From an uncultured bacterium (lineage in GTDB: Bacteria > Bacillota_A > Clostridia > Oscillospirales > Oscillospiraceae): a DNA stretch of 6,809 bases. Shown here one piece after another: positions 1 to 5,389 of the stretch. The notes beneath the pieces were generated by a model, which was given only the letters and a program-made list of their open reading frames with translations, was not told where the DNA came from and did no database searches. How positions within the stretch are numbered: position 1 is the first letter of the stretch; each line of letters starts with the position of its first letter. The stretch is taken from assembly GCA_945917385.1 (NCBI GenBank), contig CAMEHJ010000061.1:1-6809 (forward strand). Direction: 5' to 3'. The position numbers and the translations under genes are program-made.

Positions 1-35
1 AAGTCAGAGCGCGCTCATGCCGCTGCTCCTCCTTT

Positions 36-86
36 CCAAATCGAACCCGCTGCGCCGGGATTCGATTTGGCTTTTTCTTTCTTTGG
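36..86 (+). terminator. Long hairpin followed by a T-rich tract; possible terminator or REP-like palindrome
   Basis: A perfect 10-bp stem, CCAAATCGAA (36-45) with TTCGATTTGG (61-70), encloses a second short stem CCCG/CGGG (46-49 with 56-59, A60 bulged) around a 6-base loop. A pyrimidine run, CTTTTTCTTTCTTT, follows at 71-84. This fits a Rho-independent terminator reading rightward for a gene that would lie left of the window. The interrupted T-run and the stem's near symmetry also fit a dispersed palindromic repeat. The minus strand contains GGGTTCGA, which resembles a tRNA T-loop, but no matching T-stem or cloverleaf can be built. Confidence 0.5.
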
Positions 87-99
87 ACATATAAGTTCA

Positions 100-142
100 A
101 CCCTGTTCTGCGCAGAAATTAATCTCACCGTGAGACGCATTT
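100..142. repeat. 43-bp direct repeat, copy 1
   Basis: This copy matches 1062-1104 in the same orientation at 40 of 43 positions, with differences at 114, 120 and 139. It contains the palindrome TCTCACCGTGAGA (123-135), made of 6-bp arms around a central C. Sequence on both sides diverges immediately, so the boundaries are sharp. In the minus-strand frame that is open in both copies, all three differences change the amino acid, which argues that the conservation is at the DNA or RNA level and not in a protein. With copy 2 it brackets the toxin-antitoxin operon. Confidence 0.9.
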
Positions 143-288
143 ACCGGATTCGTATGGGGTTTTGGGGGGCTCCCTAACAAGTGAAAATTGCCGTCAAATT
201 TCCGTACTTGCTGTTTCAGCGTCACCAAAGGCGCCGCTTGTTCCAATAAGGAAAGCGCCTTGAGCAAGGATGCCCAAGACACTTGTTA

Positions 289-618
289 TCAGAGACTGTA
301 TTTTTTGCTGCGGTGCTGCGCGATATCATATACCTCTGAATCCGCTCTTGCACCGATGACGACTACAAGCATTTCGGTTTCAGTGCGGATAAGCTTATAC
401 ACCACTCTTATACCGGCATTTTTGAGCTTGATTTTCAAAAAGCCTGACAAGTTGTTTCCGCTCTTATTACCAAGAGGTTTTCCATAGCCGCCTTCAAAAT
501 CCGGCAGGGGATTCTCCAATACCTTGTTGATTGCCTTGGCAACCAATACACGCTGGGAGCCGTCAAGGATTTTCAAATCCTTTGCTGCTTCCGGAAGGTA
601 GCTCAGCTTCCAATTCAT
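289..618 (-). CDS. RelE/ParE-family type II toxin (probable mRNA interferase)
   Basis: This 109-residue protein is the likely toxin of a type II toxin-antitoxin pair. RelE-type members cleave mRNA at the ribosome; ParE-type members of the same fold poison gyrase. The call rests on size, on position directly after a Phd/YefM-like antitoxin, and on the family pattern: an N-terminal basic start (W3-K4-L5), an Ala/Lys-rich helix pair (about 10-35), then a C-terminal sheet with GIRVVYK (69-75), VVVIGAR (85-91) and a final EVYDIAQHR (95-103). R71, R91 and Y97 are positioned as plausible RelE active-site residues, but this is inferred by eye. The ATG overlaps the antitoxin stop as ATGA, and GAGG at 632-629 lies 10 bases upstream, so translation is probably coupled. 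It ends with back-to-back stops, TGA TAA. RelE activity is more likely than ParE, but not certain. Confidence 0.85.
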   Translation of the reverse strand: MNWKLSYLPEAAKDLKILDGSQRVLVAKAINKVLENPLPDFEGGYGKPLGNKSGNNLSGFLKIKLKNAGIRVVYKLIRTETEMLVVVIGARADSEVYDIAQHRSKKYSL

Positions 619-938
619 TCTATTTCTACCTCACCAACAGCGTCCATGTCCTCCTGACTGATCCCCAGTTCCTTATAAAGAGCTTCGGCAGAAACAGTGG
701 CGGTAGGGTCAAAGTCAGCCATTCTCTCAGCAGCAAGGCTGAGCAAACGAGCATCGTTTACCTCGTCTATAAGACGAAGATACTCATCGGGAGAGAGGAG
801 CACACACTCAGCGGCATTATTTTTCATAACGACCTTTGCGCCGGACTTTTTTACATCTTCAAAAATTTTTCCGGCAAGACCTTTGTTAAACAAAGAGATG
901 GGAATGGTATCTCTGATCGCACTTGCAATATTAAGCAT
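615..938 (-). CDS. Phd/YefM (RelB/StbD-like) type II antitoxin
   Basis: This protein of 107 residues is the antitoxin partner of the downstream RelE/ParE-like toxin. Members of this family bind the toxin through a flexible C-terminal region and repress their own operon with an N-terminal DNA-binding fold. The N-terminal half shows the family pattern: IPISLFNKG (12-20), GKIFEDVKKSGAKVVMKNN (23-41) and ECVLLSPDEYLRL (44-56). The C-terminal half is acidic and helical (EALYKELGISQEDMD, then GEVEIE), as expected for toxin wrapping. I choose the ATG at 938, not the GTG at 947, because GGAGGTGA (951-944) is a near-ideal ribosome site 8 bases from that ATG, while the GTG lies inside the site itself. 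It overlaps the toxin gene by four bases (ATGA). Expression probably starts at the promoter at 988-960 and is likely autoregulated through the 12-bp repeats there. Confidence 0.88.
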   Translation of the reverse strand: MLNIASAIRDTIPISLFNKGLAGKIFEDVKKSGAKVVMKNNAAECVLLSPDEYLRLIDEVNDARLLSLAAERMADFDPTATVSAEALYKELGISQEDMDAVGEVEIE

Positions 939-943
939 ATCGT

Positions 944-951
944 TCACCTCC
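944..951 (-). promoter_or_regulatory. Strong ribosome-binding site that sets the antitoxin start
   Basis: On the minus strand GGAGGTGA is an 8-base match to the anti-Shine-Dalgarno complement. Its GGAGG core sits 8 bases before the ATG at 938. The GTG at 947-945 falls within the site and cannot be served by it. The strength contrasts with the weak GAGG before the toxin, which fits the need for excess antitoxin. Confidence 0.8.
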
Positions 952-959
952 GCACCTAA

Positions 960-988
960 AGAGTATCACGCGACAATATATTTGTCAA
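960..988 (-). promoter_or_regulatory. Sigma-A-type promoter of the toxin-antitoxin operon
   Basis: Reading the minus strand there is a perfect -35 TTGACA (988-983), a 17-base spacer, and a -10 TACTCT (965-960) preceded by TG one base upstream (extended -10, TGaTACTCT). The ribosome site begins 8 bases after the -10, so the transcript would have a very short leader of a few bases or nearly none ahead of GGAGG. The -35 lies within the 12-bp repeats at 970-1005, so a protein bound there would block polymerase. Confidence 0.7.
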
Positions 989-1011
989 TAAATTTGTTGA
1001 TAAATATATCA
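970..1011. repeat. Iteron-like 12-bp tandem repeats and small palindromes, probable antitoxin operator
   Basis: Two abutting 12-mers, TTGTCAATAAAT (982-993) and TTGTTGATAAAT (994-1005), agree at 10 of 12 positions. A third, weaker unit (970-981) agrees with the first at 8 of 12. Overlaid on these are two short palindromes: GACAA/TTGTC (972-976 with 982-986) and TGATA/TATCA (998-1002 with 1007-1011). The array covers the -35 and the upstream edge of the toxin-antitoxin promoter. Phd/YefM-type antitoxins are known to bind short operator repeats at their own promoters, so this is the natural operator candidate. The binding itself is inferred. Confidence 0.6.
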
Positions 1012-1061
1012 GCCGGCTTGCTGTTTATCACTAATATTATATTAACTTTGCAGATATTGAT

Positions 1062-1104
1062 ACCCTGTTCTGCGCCGAAATAAATCTCACCGTGAGACGT
1101 ATTT
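1062..1104. repeat. 43-bp direct repeat, copy 2
   Basis: This is the same-orientation partner of 100-142, with differences at 1076, 1082 and 1100. It carries the same palindrome TCTCACCGTGAGA (1085-1097). The starts of the two copies are 962 bp apart, and the whole toxin-antitoxin operon with its promoter lies between them. Homologous recombination between the copies would remove the cassette cleanly and leave one repeat. No transposase or integrase lies in the interval. Confidence 0.9.
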
Positions 1105-1203
1105 CTCCTGAGTTTCAGGCTTTTCCTTGCATTGCGAAAGCTCAGTGATGTTGCTTTCAATGTTATCAAAGACAACTCGATTTAAAGCAAACTCAACTAC
1201 TTC

Positions 1204-1233
1204 TTGCTTAGGACACGCTTTTTGTGGTATCTT
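1204..1233 (+). promoter_or_regulatory. Candidate promoter of larB-larE
   Basis: TTGCTT (1204-1209) is separated by 18 bases from TATCTT (1228-1233), which is preceded by TGg, giving an extended -10. The match to sigma-A consensus is moderate: 3 of 6 in the -35 and 4 of 6 in the -10. A start near 1240 would give a leader of about 70 bases that contains the two alternative hairpins at 1262-1295. No better promoter is visible between the repeat and larB. Confidence 0.4.
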
Positions 1234-1261
1234 ATTTGTAGCTATCAGGGCGACGTCTGCC

Positions 1262-1295
1262 CTTCGTCGTTCGGCTGCGGCGGACGAAGCCGAAG
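1262..1295 (+). promoter_or_regulatory. Alternative hairpins in the larB leader
   Basis: Two perfect 7-bp stems compete for the same bases. Stem A pairs CTTCGTC (1262-1268) with GACGAAG (1283-1289). Stem B pairs TTCGGCT (1270-1276) with AGCCGAA (1288-1294). They share 1288-1289 and interleave, so both cannot form fully at once. Stem B ends 6 bases before the AAGGAG ribosome site at 1301-1306. This could influence translation of larB. It could equally be an incidental product of a GC-rich repetitive leader, and no known riboswitch class is recognised. Confidence 0.4.
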
Positions 1296-1312
1296 CAAAA
1301 AAGGAGAATACC

Positions 1313-2065
1313 ATGGATAAGCATGAATTGACAGAGATTCTTAATCAGGTCGCGGACGGGAGTCTCAGCCCGGACGATGCGGCGCTCAGGCTGAAAATGC
1401 AGCCGTTTCAGGAGATAGAAAACTACGCAAAGGTGGATTTCCACCGGGGCATCCGTCAGGGTGTACCCGAAGTCATCTACGGCGCGGGCAAGGCCAAGGA
1501 GCACATTTTGGGCATCGCGAAGGCCATGATGAATAACGGGCAGAAAACCATCCTTATCACCCGCCTGAGCGAGGAAGCGGCAGAGTTCGTGAAGTGCGAG
1601 CTGCCGCTGAACTACAACAGCATGGCGCACGTCGGCATCATCGGTGAAATGCCTGAGGTAAGCGGCAAGGGACGTATCCTTATTGCCACCGGCGGCACCA
1701 GCGACATTCCTGTGGCCGAGGAGGCGGCGCTGACGGCGGAGGCACTGGGCAATGACGTGCTGCGCCTTTACGATGTGGGCGTGTCCGGCATCCACAGGCT
1801 GCTGTCCAATATAGACATCGTGATGAGCGCGAGGGTTATCATCGCCGTCGCGGGGATGGAGGGCGCGCTGCCTTCCGTCGTCGGAGGGCTTGTTGACTGC
1901 CCGGTGATCGCCGTCCCCACCAGCGTGGGCTACGGCGCTTCCTTCGGGGGCGTGGCGGCGCTTCTGAGTATGCTCAACTCCTGCGCAAGCGGCATGAGCG
2001 TTGTCAACATTGACAACGGCTTCGGCGCGGGATATCTCGCCAGTATGATAAACCACATGGACTGA
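1313..2065 (+). CDS. larB: Nickel-pincer cofactor biosynthesis protein LarB (PurE-like)
   Basis: LarB carboxylates the pyridinium ring of nicotinic acid adenine dinucleotide at C5 and hydrolyses the phosphoanhydride to release AMP, the first step towards the NPN cofactor of lactate racemase and related enzymes. It acts in the cytoplasm. The 250 residues match the family's usual length. An N-terminal helical part (1-45) leads into a PurE-like Rossmann domain with FHRGIRQGVPEVIYGAGK (43-60), ATGGTSDIPVAEEA (125-138), the metal-free PurE-type loop VAGMEGALPSVVGGL (179-193), VPTSVGYGASFGG (201-213) and LNSCASGMSVVNIDNGFGAG (221-240). C224 in the last block matches the conserved cysteine shown in Lactiplantibacillus LarB to bond the nicotinate ring. 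The ATG at 1313 follows AAGGAG (1301-1306) by 6 bases. The open frame upstream of it lacks family sequence. larE follows after 9 bases. Confidence 0.95.
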   Translation: MDKHELTEILNQVADGSLSPDDAALRLKMQPFQEIENYAKVDFHRGIRQGVPEVIYGAGKAKEHILGIAKAMMNNGQKTILITRLSEEAAEFVKCELPLNYNSMAHVGIIGEMPEVSGKGRILIATGGTSDIPVAEEAALTAEALGNDVLRLYDVGVSGIHRLLSNIDIVMSARVIIAVAGMEGALPSVVGGLVDCPVIAVPTSVGYGASFGGVAALLSMLNSCASGMSVVNIDNGFGAGYLASMINHMD

Positions 2066-2074
2066 GAAGCGAAT

Positions 2075-2830
2075 ATGAATCTCAACGAATTTTTTGCCGA
2101 GCACCCGAAGGCGGCGCTTGCCTTCTCCGGCGGGACGGACTCCGCCTTCCTGCTGTATGCGGGAAAATGCGCCGGCGCGGATATAAGACCCTATTTTGTC
2201 CGCTCTCAGTTTCAGCCGGAATTTGAGTATGAGGACGCGCTCCGGCTCTCAAATGAGCTGGGGGTCGGGCTTCGCGTTGTCAACGCGGACATTCTGCAAT
2301 ATGACGAGGTGGCGTCCAACCCGGAAAACCGCTGCTATTTCTGCAAGAAGCGGATCATGAACGCCATTCGCGCAGCAGCCGCCGCCGACGGCTGCGATAC
2401 GATTATCGACGGCACCAACGCAAGCGACGAGGGCGCCGACCGCCCCGGCATGAAGGTGCTGAAAGAGCAAAACATATTGTCCCCGTTGCGCCTCTGCGGC
2501 CTGACGAAAAGTGATGTCCGCCGCCTTTCCAAAGAGGCGGGGCTGTTTACCTGGGATAAGCCGGCATATGCCTGCCTGGCAACGCGCATCCCCGCCGGGG
2601 AGAGGATAACGGCGGAAAAGCTCAGAGCCGTCGAGGAGAGCGAGAAAACCCTTTTTGCCATGGGCTTTTCGGACTTTCGCGTCCGGCTCCGGGACGGAGG
2701 AGCGCTGCTTCAGTTCACGGCGGAGCAGCAGCCGAGGGCACAGGAGCGGCTTGCGGAAATTGAAAGAGAACTGAATATACACTTCAAATCTGTGAGGATC
2801 GACCCGAAGGCACGGGAGAAAAGCAGGTGA
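2075..2830 (+). CDS. larE: ATP-dependent pyridinium-biscarboxylate sulfur transferase LarE
   Basis: LarE adenylates the biscarboxylic acid mononucleotide made by LarB and converts both carboxylates to thiocarboxylates, the nickel ligands of the NPN cofactor. The 251 residues fit the family. Visible elements are the PP-loop SGGTDS (18-23), NPENRCYFCKKR (82-93), IDGTNASDEG (111-120), SPLRLCGLTKSDVR (136-149) and DKPAYACLATRIP (161-173), followed by an ACT-like C-terminal part. Three cysteines, C87, C90 and C167, form the CxxC plus C set known in LarE types that carry a [4Fe-4S] cluster and act catalytically. Single-cysteine LarE instead sacrifices its own sulfur, so this one is inferred to be cluster-dependent. 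The ribosome site is weak (GAGAAG, 2064-2069) and overlaps the larB stop, suggesting coupled translation. larC is not adjacent. Confidence 0.94.
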   Translation: MNLNEFFAEHPKAALAFSGGTDSAFLLYAGKCAGADIRPYFVRSQFQPEFEYEDALRLSNELGVGLRVVNADILQYDEVASNPENRCYFCKKRIMNAIRAAAAADGCDTIIDGTNASDEGADRPGMKVLKEQNILSPLRLCGLTKSDVRRLSKEAGLFTWDKPAYACLATRIPAGERITAEKLRAVEESEKTLFAMGFSDFRVRLRDGGALLQFTAEQQPRAQERLAEIERELNIHFKSVRIDPKAREKSR

Positions 2831-2860
2831 GAGCACTGCGCAGATTTTTTGACACGCCGA

Positions 2861-2888
2861 GCCTCCGCATTTGCGGAGGCTTTTGCTT
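2861..2888 (+). terminator. Rho-independent terminator after larE
   Basis: A perfect 8-bp GC-rich stem, GCCTCCGC (2861-2868) with GCGGAGGC (2873-2880), closes a 4-base loop ATTT and is followed by TTTTGCTT. A further A-T pair (2860 with 2881) can extend it. It lies 30 bases after the larE stop and separates the lar unit from the secA2 unit. Confidence 0.85.
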
Positions 2889-2909
2889 GCAAAAAATACC
2901 ACAGGAAGC

Positions 2910-2938
2910 TTGTAATGTCAGAATTTGCATGATATTAT
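2910..2938 (+). promoter_or_regulatory. Promoter of the secA2-regulator operon
   Basis: TTGTAA (2910-2915, 4 of 6 to consensus) is separated by 17 bases from TATTAT (2933-2938, 5 of 6), and the -10 is extended by TGa (2930-2932). It lies just downstream of the lar terminator and about 70 bases before the secA2 start, which implies a leader of roughly 60 bases. No operator is evident. Confidence 0.65.
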
Positions 2939-3006
2939 GTAATTTAAGGAAATAATGAGAAAAATCGGTTGATAAAGTACACAAAGACAAGAACGGGGAT
3001 GAGCCG

Positions 3007-5388
3007 GTGGCAGGCGGAAAACGGGAACGGAACAAGCTGCAGAAGATTGTGGACAGCATAATTGCCAACAGGGACGCCATGACCTCACTCAGCGATGCGG
3101 CGCTCAGAAATAAGACCTATGAATTCAGGCGGAGGCTTTCTGAGGGGGAGAGCCTTGACGAGCTTCTGCCGGAGGCCTTTGCCGCGGTGCGGGAGGCCGG
3201 ACGCAGGGTGCTGGGGATGGAGCATTTCCCCACCCAGCTTATCGGCGGAATCGTACTGCATCAGGGGCGTATTGCCGAGATGCGCACCGGCGAGGGCAAG
3301 ACTCTGGTCGCGACCCTGCCCGCCTACCTCAACGCGCTGACGGGCAAGGGCGTCCATGTCGTAACGGTGAACGACTACCTCGCAAAGCGCGACGCCGAGC
3401 AGATGGGGCAGATACACCGCTTCATGGGGCTCACGGTCGGCACGGTGCTCGGCGGAATGAACGGTGCACAGCGCAAGGCGGCGTATGACTGCGACATTAC
3501 ATATGTGACCAACAGCGAGCTTGGCTTTGACTATCTGCGCGACAATATGGCGCTCAGCAAAGCGCAGGTGGTTCAGCGCGGCTTTCACTATGCCATTATC
3601 GACGAGGTGGACTCCGTGCTGATAGACGATGCGCGAACTCCCCTGATAATTTCCGGCGACAGCGTCCGCCCCACCAAGCTCTATGAGGCCTGCGATTCGC
3701 TCGCCCGACGCATGACCAGAGGACAGGATTTGAAGGAGCTTTCAAAGCTGGATGCGATTTCCGGCGTGGAGCAGGAGGAGACCGGCGACTTCATCGTTGA
3801 CGAGAAGGCAAAGCAGGTGTTCCTCACGGAAGCGGGCGTGCGCAGGACGGAGCGCTTTTTCCGTGTTGAAAATATCGCACTGCTCGAAAATCTTGAGCTT
3901 CAGCACCATATGAATCTGGCGCTGAAGGCTAACTATCTGATGGTGCGCGACAGGGACTATGTGGTCAAGGACGGGGAAGTGCTGATCGTGGACGCGCTGA
4001 CGGGGCGCATCATGCCGGGGCGGCGCTATTCCGAGGGACTGCACCAGGCTGTCGAGGCCAAGGAGCGGGTCAGGATCCATAAGGAGAACCGGACCGTCGC
4101 TTCCGTCACATATCAGTGCTTTTTCAATAAATACGAGAAGAAATCCGGCATGACCGGTACAGGCCGCACGGAGGAGAAGGAGTTTTCGGAGGTCTACGGC
4201 ATGGACGTCGTGCAGATTCCCACCTACCGGCCGGTGCAGAGAATCGACCGGGAGGATGTGGTGTTCCGAACAAAGGCGGAGAAGCTGGAGGCTGTGTGCC
4301 GTGATGTGCTCTCGTGCAGAGACAGTATGCGCCCCGTGCTTGTGGGCACGGTCAGCATCAGCGACTCCGAGGAGCTGAGCCGTATGTTTGCCGAGCGGGG
4401 CATCCGGCACCATGTGCTAAACGCCAAGTACCACGATATTGAGGCGGCCATCGTTGCCGAGGCGGGACGCCGCGGCGCGGTCACCATCGCTACCAATATG
4501 GCGGGGCGCGGCACGGACATAAAGCTTGACGAGGACGCGAAGAAGGCGGGGGGTCTGCTGGTAATAGGCACGGAGCGGTATGACTCCCGAAGGGTAGACG
4601 ACCAGCTCAGAGGGCGCTCCGGCAGACAGGGCGACGTTGGAGAATCACGCTTCTACCTGTCGCTTGAGGACAGCCTGCTTCGTATGTACGGCGGGAAAAA
4701 GCTGACGGCGCTTTTCGATGCGCAGAAGGTGCCGGAGGGCGAGGGGCTTACGCACAGCAGCCTGACGCGCATCGTAAACCACGCCCAACAGTGCATCGTG
4801 AGCGACCAGTTCGCTCAGCGGTGCAGGGTGATTGGCTACGACCGGGTGCTGAACGAACAGCGGGAGGCGGTGTACGCCCACCGCAGACAGGTGCTTGAAA
4901 GCCGCGAGATCCACCCTATAATTTCGTCGCTGCTGCGCCTTGCGGCGCAGGACGCGGTGGAGGCGGCGTCCTGCGGAAGGGCCGCCGACGATATCCGGAA
5001 AACGGCGGTGGAGGCATTTTCGAATATGCTGACACCCGGCGCCGCGGCAAATTGTACGCATTGCGCGGAGGAGGAGCTTGCCGATAAGCTCGCGAAGGCG
5101 CTTATCGAGCGCTATGACGCTATCGAGAACGAGTTCGGAGACGCTGAGGTGCTGCGTGTGCGCGAGCGCGAGCTTCTGCTGAAGACGGTTGACAGGCACT
5201 GGATGGAGCATATGGACAATATGGAGCATCTGCGGCAGGGGATCGGGCTTGTCTCCTACGCCCAGCGCGACCCGCTGAAGGAATATCAGCTCGGCGCGTT
5301 CAAGCTGTTCGAGCAGATGAAGCGCAACATCCGATATGATACCGCAGAGGCAATACTCAGTATAGCCGAGATGAAAGTGAGGCCGTGA
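3007..5388 (+). CDS. secA2: Preprotein translocase ATPase SecA, accessory SecA2-like (no C-terminal zinc domain)
   Basis: SecA is the cytoplasmic ATPase that pushes unfolded preproteins through the SecY channel. The order of elements is clear: Walker A MRTGEGKT (92-99), TVNDYLAKRD (120-129), Walker B IIDEVDS (197-203) with DDARTPLIISG (207-217), the preprotein-binding insertion (about 220-375), GMTGTG (381-386), TNMAGRGTDI (496-505), QLRGRSGRQGD (533-543), and the helical scaffold/two-helix finger region HWMEHMDNMEHLRQGIGL (731-748) to AQRDPLKEY (752-760). At 793 residues it stops after IAEMKVRP and lacks the flexible linker and Cys-rich zinc-binding tail common in housekeeping SecA. That length is typical of SecA2 proteins. 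The finger tip reads LVSY (748-751) where canonical SecA has LRGY. The GTG start is the only start between the in-frame stop at 2956 and M25, preceded by a weak GGGGA (2995-2999). It may still be the cell's only SecA; the window cannot tell. Confidence 0.85.
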   Translation: MAGGKRERNKLQKIVDSIIANRDAMTSLSDAALRNKTYEFRRRLSEGESLDELLPEAFAAVREAGRRVLGMEHFPTQLIGGIVLHQGRIAEMRTGEGKTLVATLPAYLNALTGKGVHVVTVNDYLAKRDAEQMGQIHRFMGLTVGTVLGGMNGAQRKAAYDCDITYVTNSELGFDYLRDNMALSKAQVVQRGFHYAIIDEVDSVLIDDARTPLIISGDSVRPTKLYEACDSLARRMTRGQDLKELSKLDAISGVEQEETGDFIVDEKAKQVFLTEAGVRRTERFFRVENIALLENLELQHHMNLALKANYLMVRDRDYVVKDGEVLIVDALTGRIMPGRRYSEGLHQAVEAKERVRIHKENRTVASVTYQCFFNKYEKKSGMTGTGRTEEKEFSEVYGMDVVQIPTYRPVQRIDREDVVFRTKAEKLEAVCRDVLSCRDSMRPVLVGTVSISDSEELSRMFAERGIRHHVLNAKYHDIEAAIVAEAGRRGAVTIATNMAGRGTDIKLDEDAKKAGGLLVIGTERYDSRRVDDQLRGRSGRQGDVGESRFYLSLEDSLLRMYGGKKLTALFDAQKVPEGEGLTHSSLTRIVNHAQQCIVSDQFAQRCRVIGYDRVLNEQREAVYAHRRQVLESREIHPIISSLLRLAAQDAVEAASCGRAADDIRKTAVEAFSNMLTPGAAANCTHCAEEELADKLAKALIERYDAIENEFGDAEVLRVRERELLLKTVDRHWMEHMDNMEHLRQGIGLVSYAQRDPLKEYQLGAFKLFEQMKRNIRYDTAEAILSIAEMKVRP

Positions 5389-5389
5389 G

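Larger units (their letters stand above)
1..288. other. Non-coding accessory stretch upstream of the window's first gene
   Basis: No convincing gene is seen here. The stretch holds a long hairpin (36-70), one copy of a 43-bp repeat (100-142), and a 7-bp inverted repeat AAGGCGC/GCGCCTT (228-234 with 255-261, 20-base loop). Several short reading frames are open on both strands. The longest on the minus strand (282 to 97) would start at a GTG with no ribosome site, and it runs through the repeat to a stop just beyond it. Base composition is less GC-rich than in the lar and sec operons. I read it as a patch of dispersed repeats next to the toxin gene's 3' end. No clear terminator for the toxin operon is visible: the inverted repeat lacks a T-run. 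Confidence 0.6.
939..1312. other. Divergent intergenic region between toxin-antitoxin operon and larB
   Basis: This 374-base gap holds, from left to right: the antitoxin ribosome site, promoter and operator; an AT-rich patch (about 1020-1060); the second 43-bp repeat (1062-1104); a small stem CCTGA/TCAGG (1107-1111 with 1115-1119); a candidate rightward promoter (1204-1233); and a structured, GC-rich larB leader (1262-1295). No gene is supported. The frame of larB stays open upstream to 1127 and an opposite-strand frame is open from 1314 to 1087, but neither has a ribosome site or a recognisable product. Confidence 0.7.

Noticed and set aside
36..70. tRNA-like T-loop sequence on the minus strand
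   Set aside because: GGGTTCGA is present, but the flanking bases form a simple hairpin, not a T-stem, and no acceptor or anticodon arm can be built.
97..282. 61-codon minus-strand frame beyond the toxin gene
   Set aside because: It starts at a GTG without a ribosome site, runs through the dispersed repeat, and has no recognisable family. Repeat copies differ at amino-acid-changing positions.
939..947. GTG start at 947 for the antitoxin
   Set aside because: The GTG lies inside the ribosome site GGAGGTGA; the ATG at 938 has ideal spacing.
1127..1312. In-frame upstream extension of larB
   Set aside because: The ATG at 1313 has a well-placed AAGGAG, LarB homology starts there, and the extension overlaps the candidate promoter and leader hairpins.
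1087..1314. Opposite-strand 75-codon frame over the larB leader
   Set aside because: It has no ribosome site, overlaps the larB start and the repeat, and shows no recognisable product.
1232..2104. Long minus-strand frame (290 codons) antisense to larB
   Set aside because: It is a shadow of a GC-rich gene with clear family identity on the plus strand; its composition is rich in His, Arg and Ala and unlike any family I recognise.
3000..3062. Short frame starting ATG at 3000, overlapping the secA2 start
   Set aside because: The GGGG before it is too close to act as a ribosome site for that ATG, and the 20-codon product is generic. The GTG at 3007 fits SecA.
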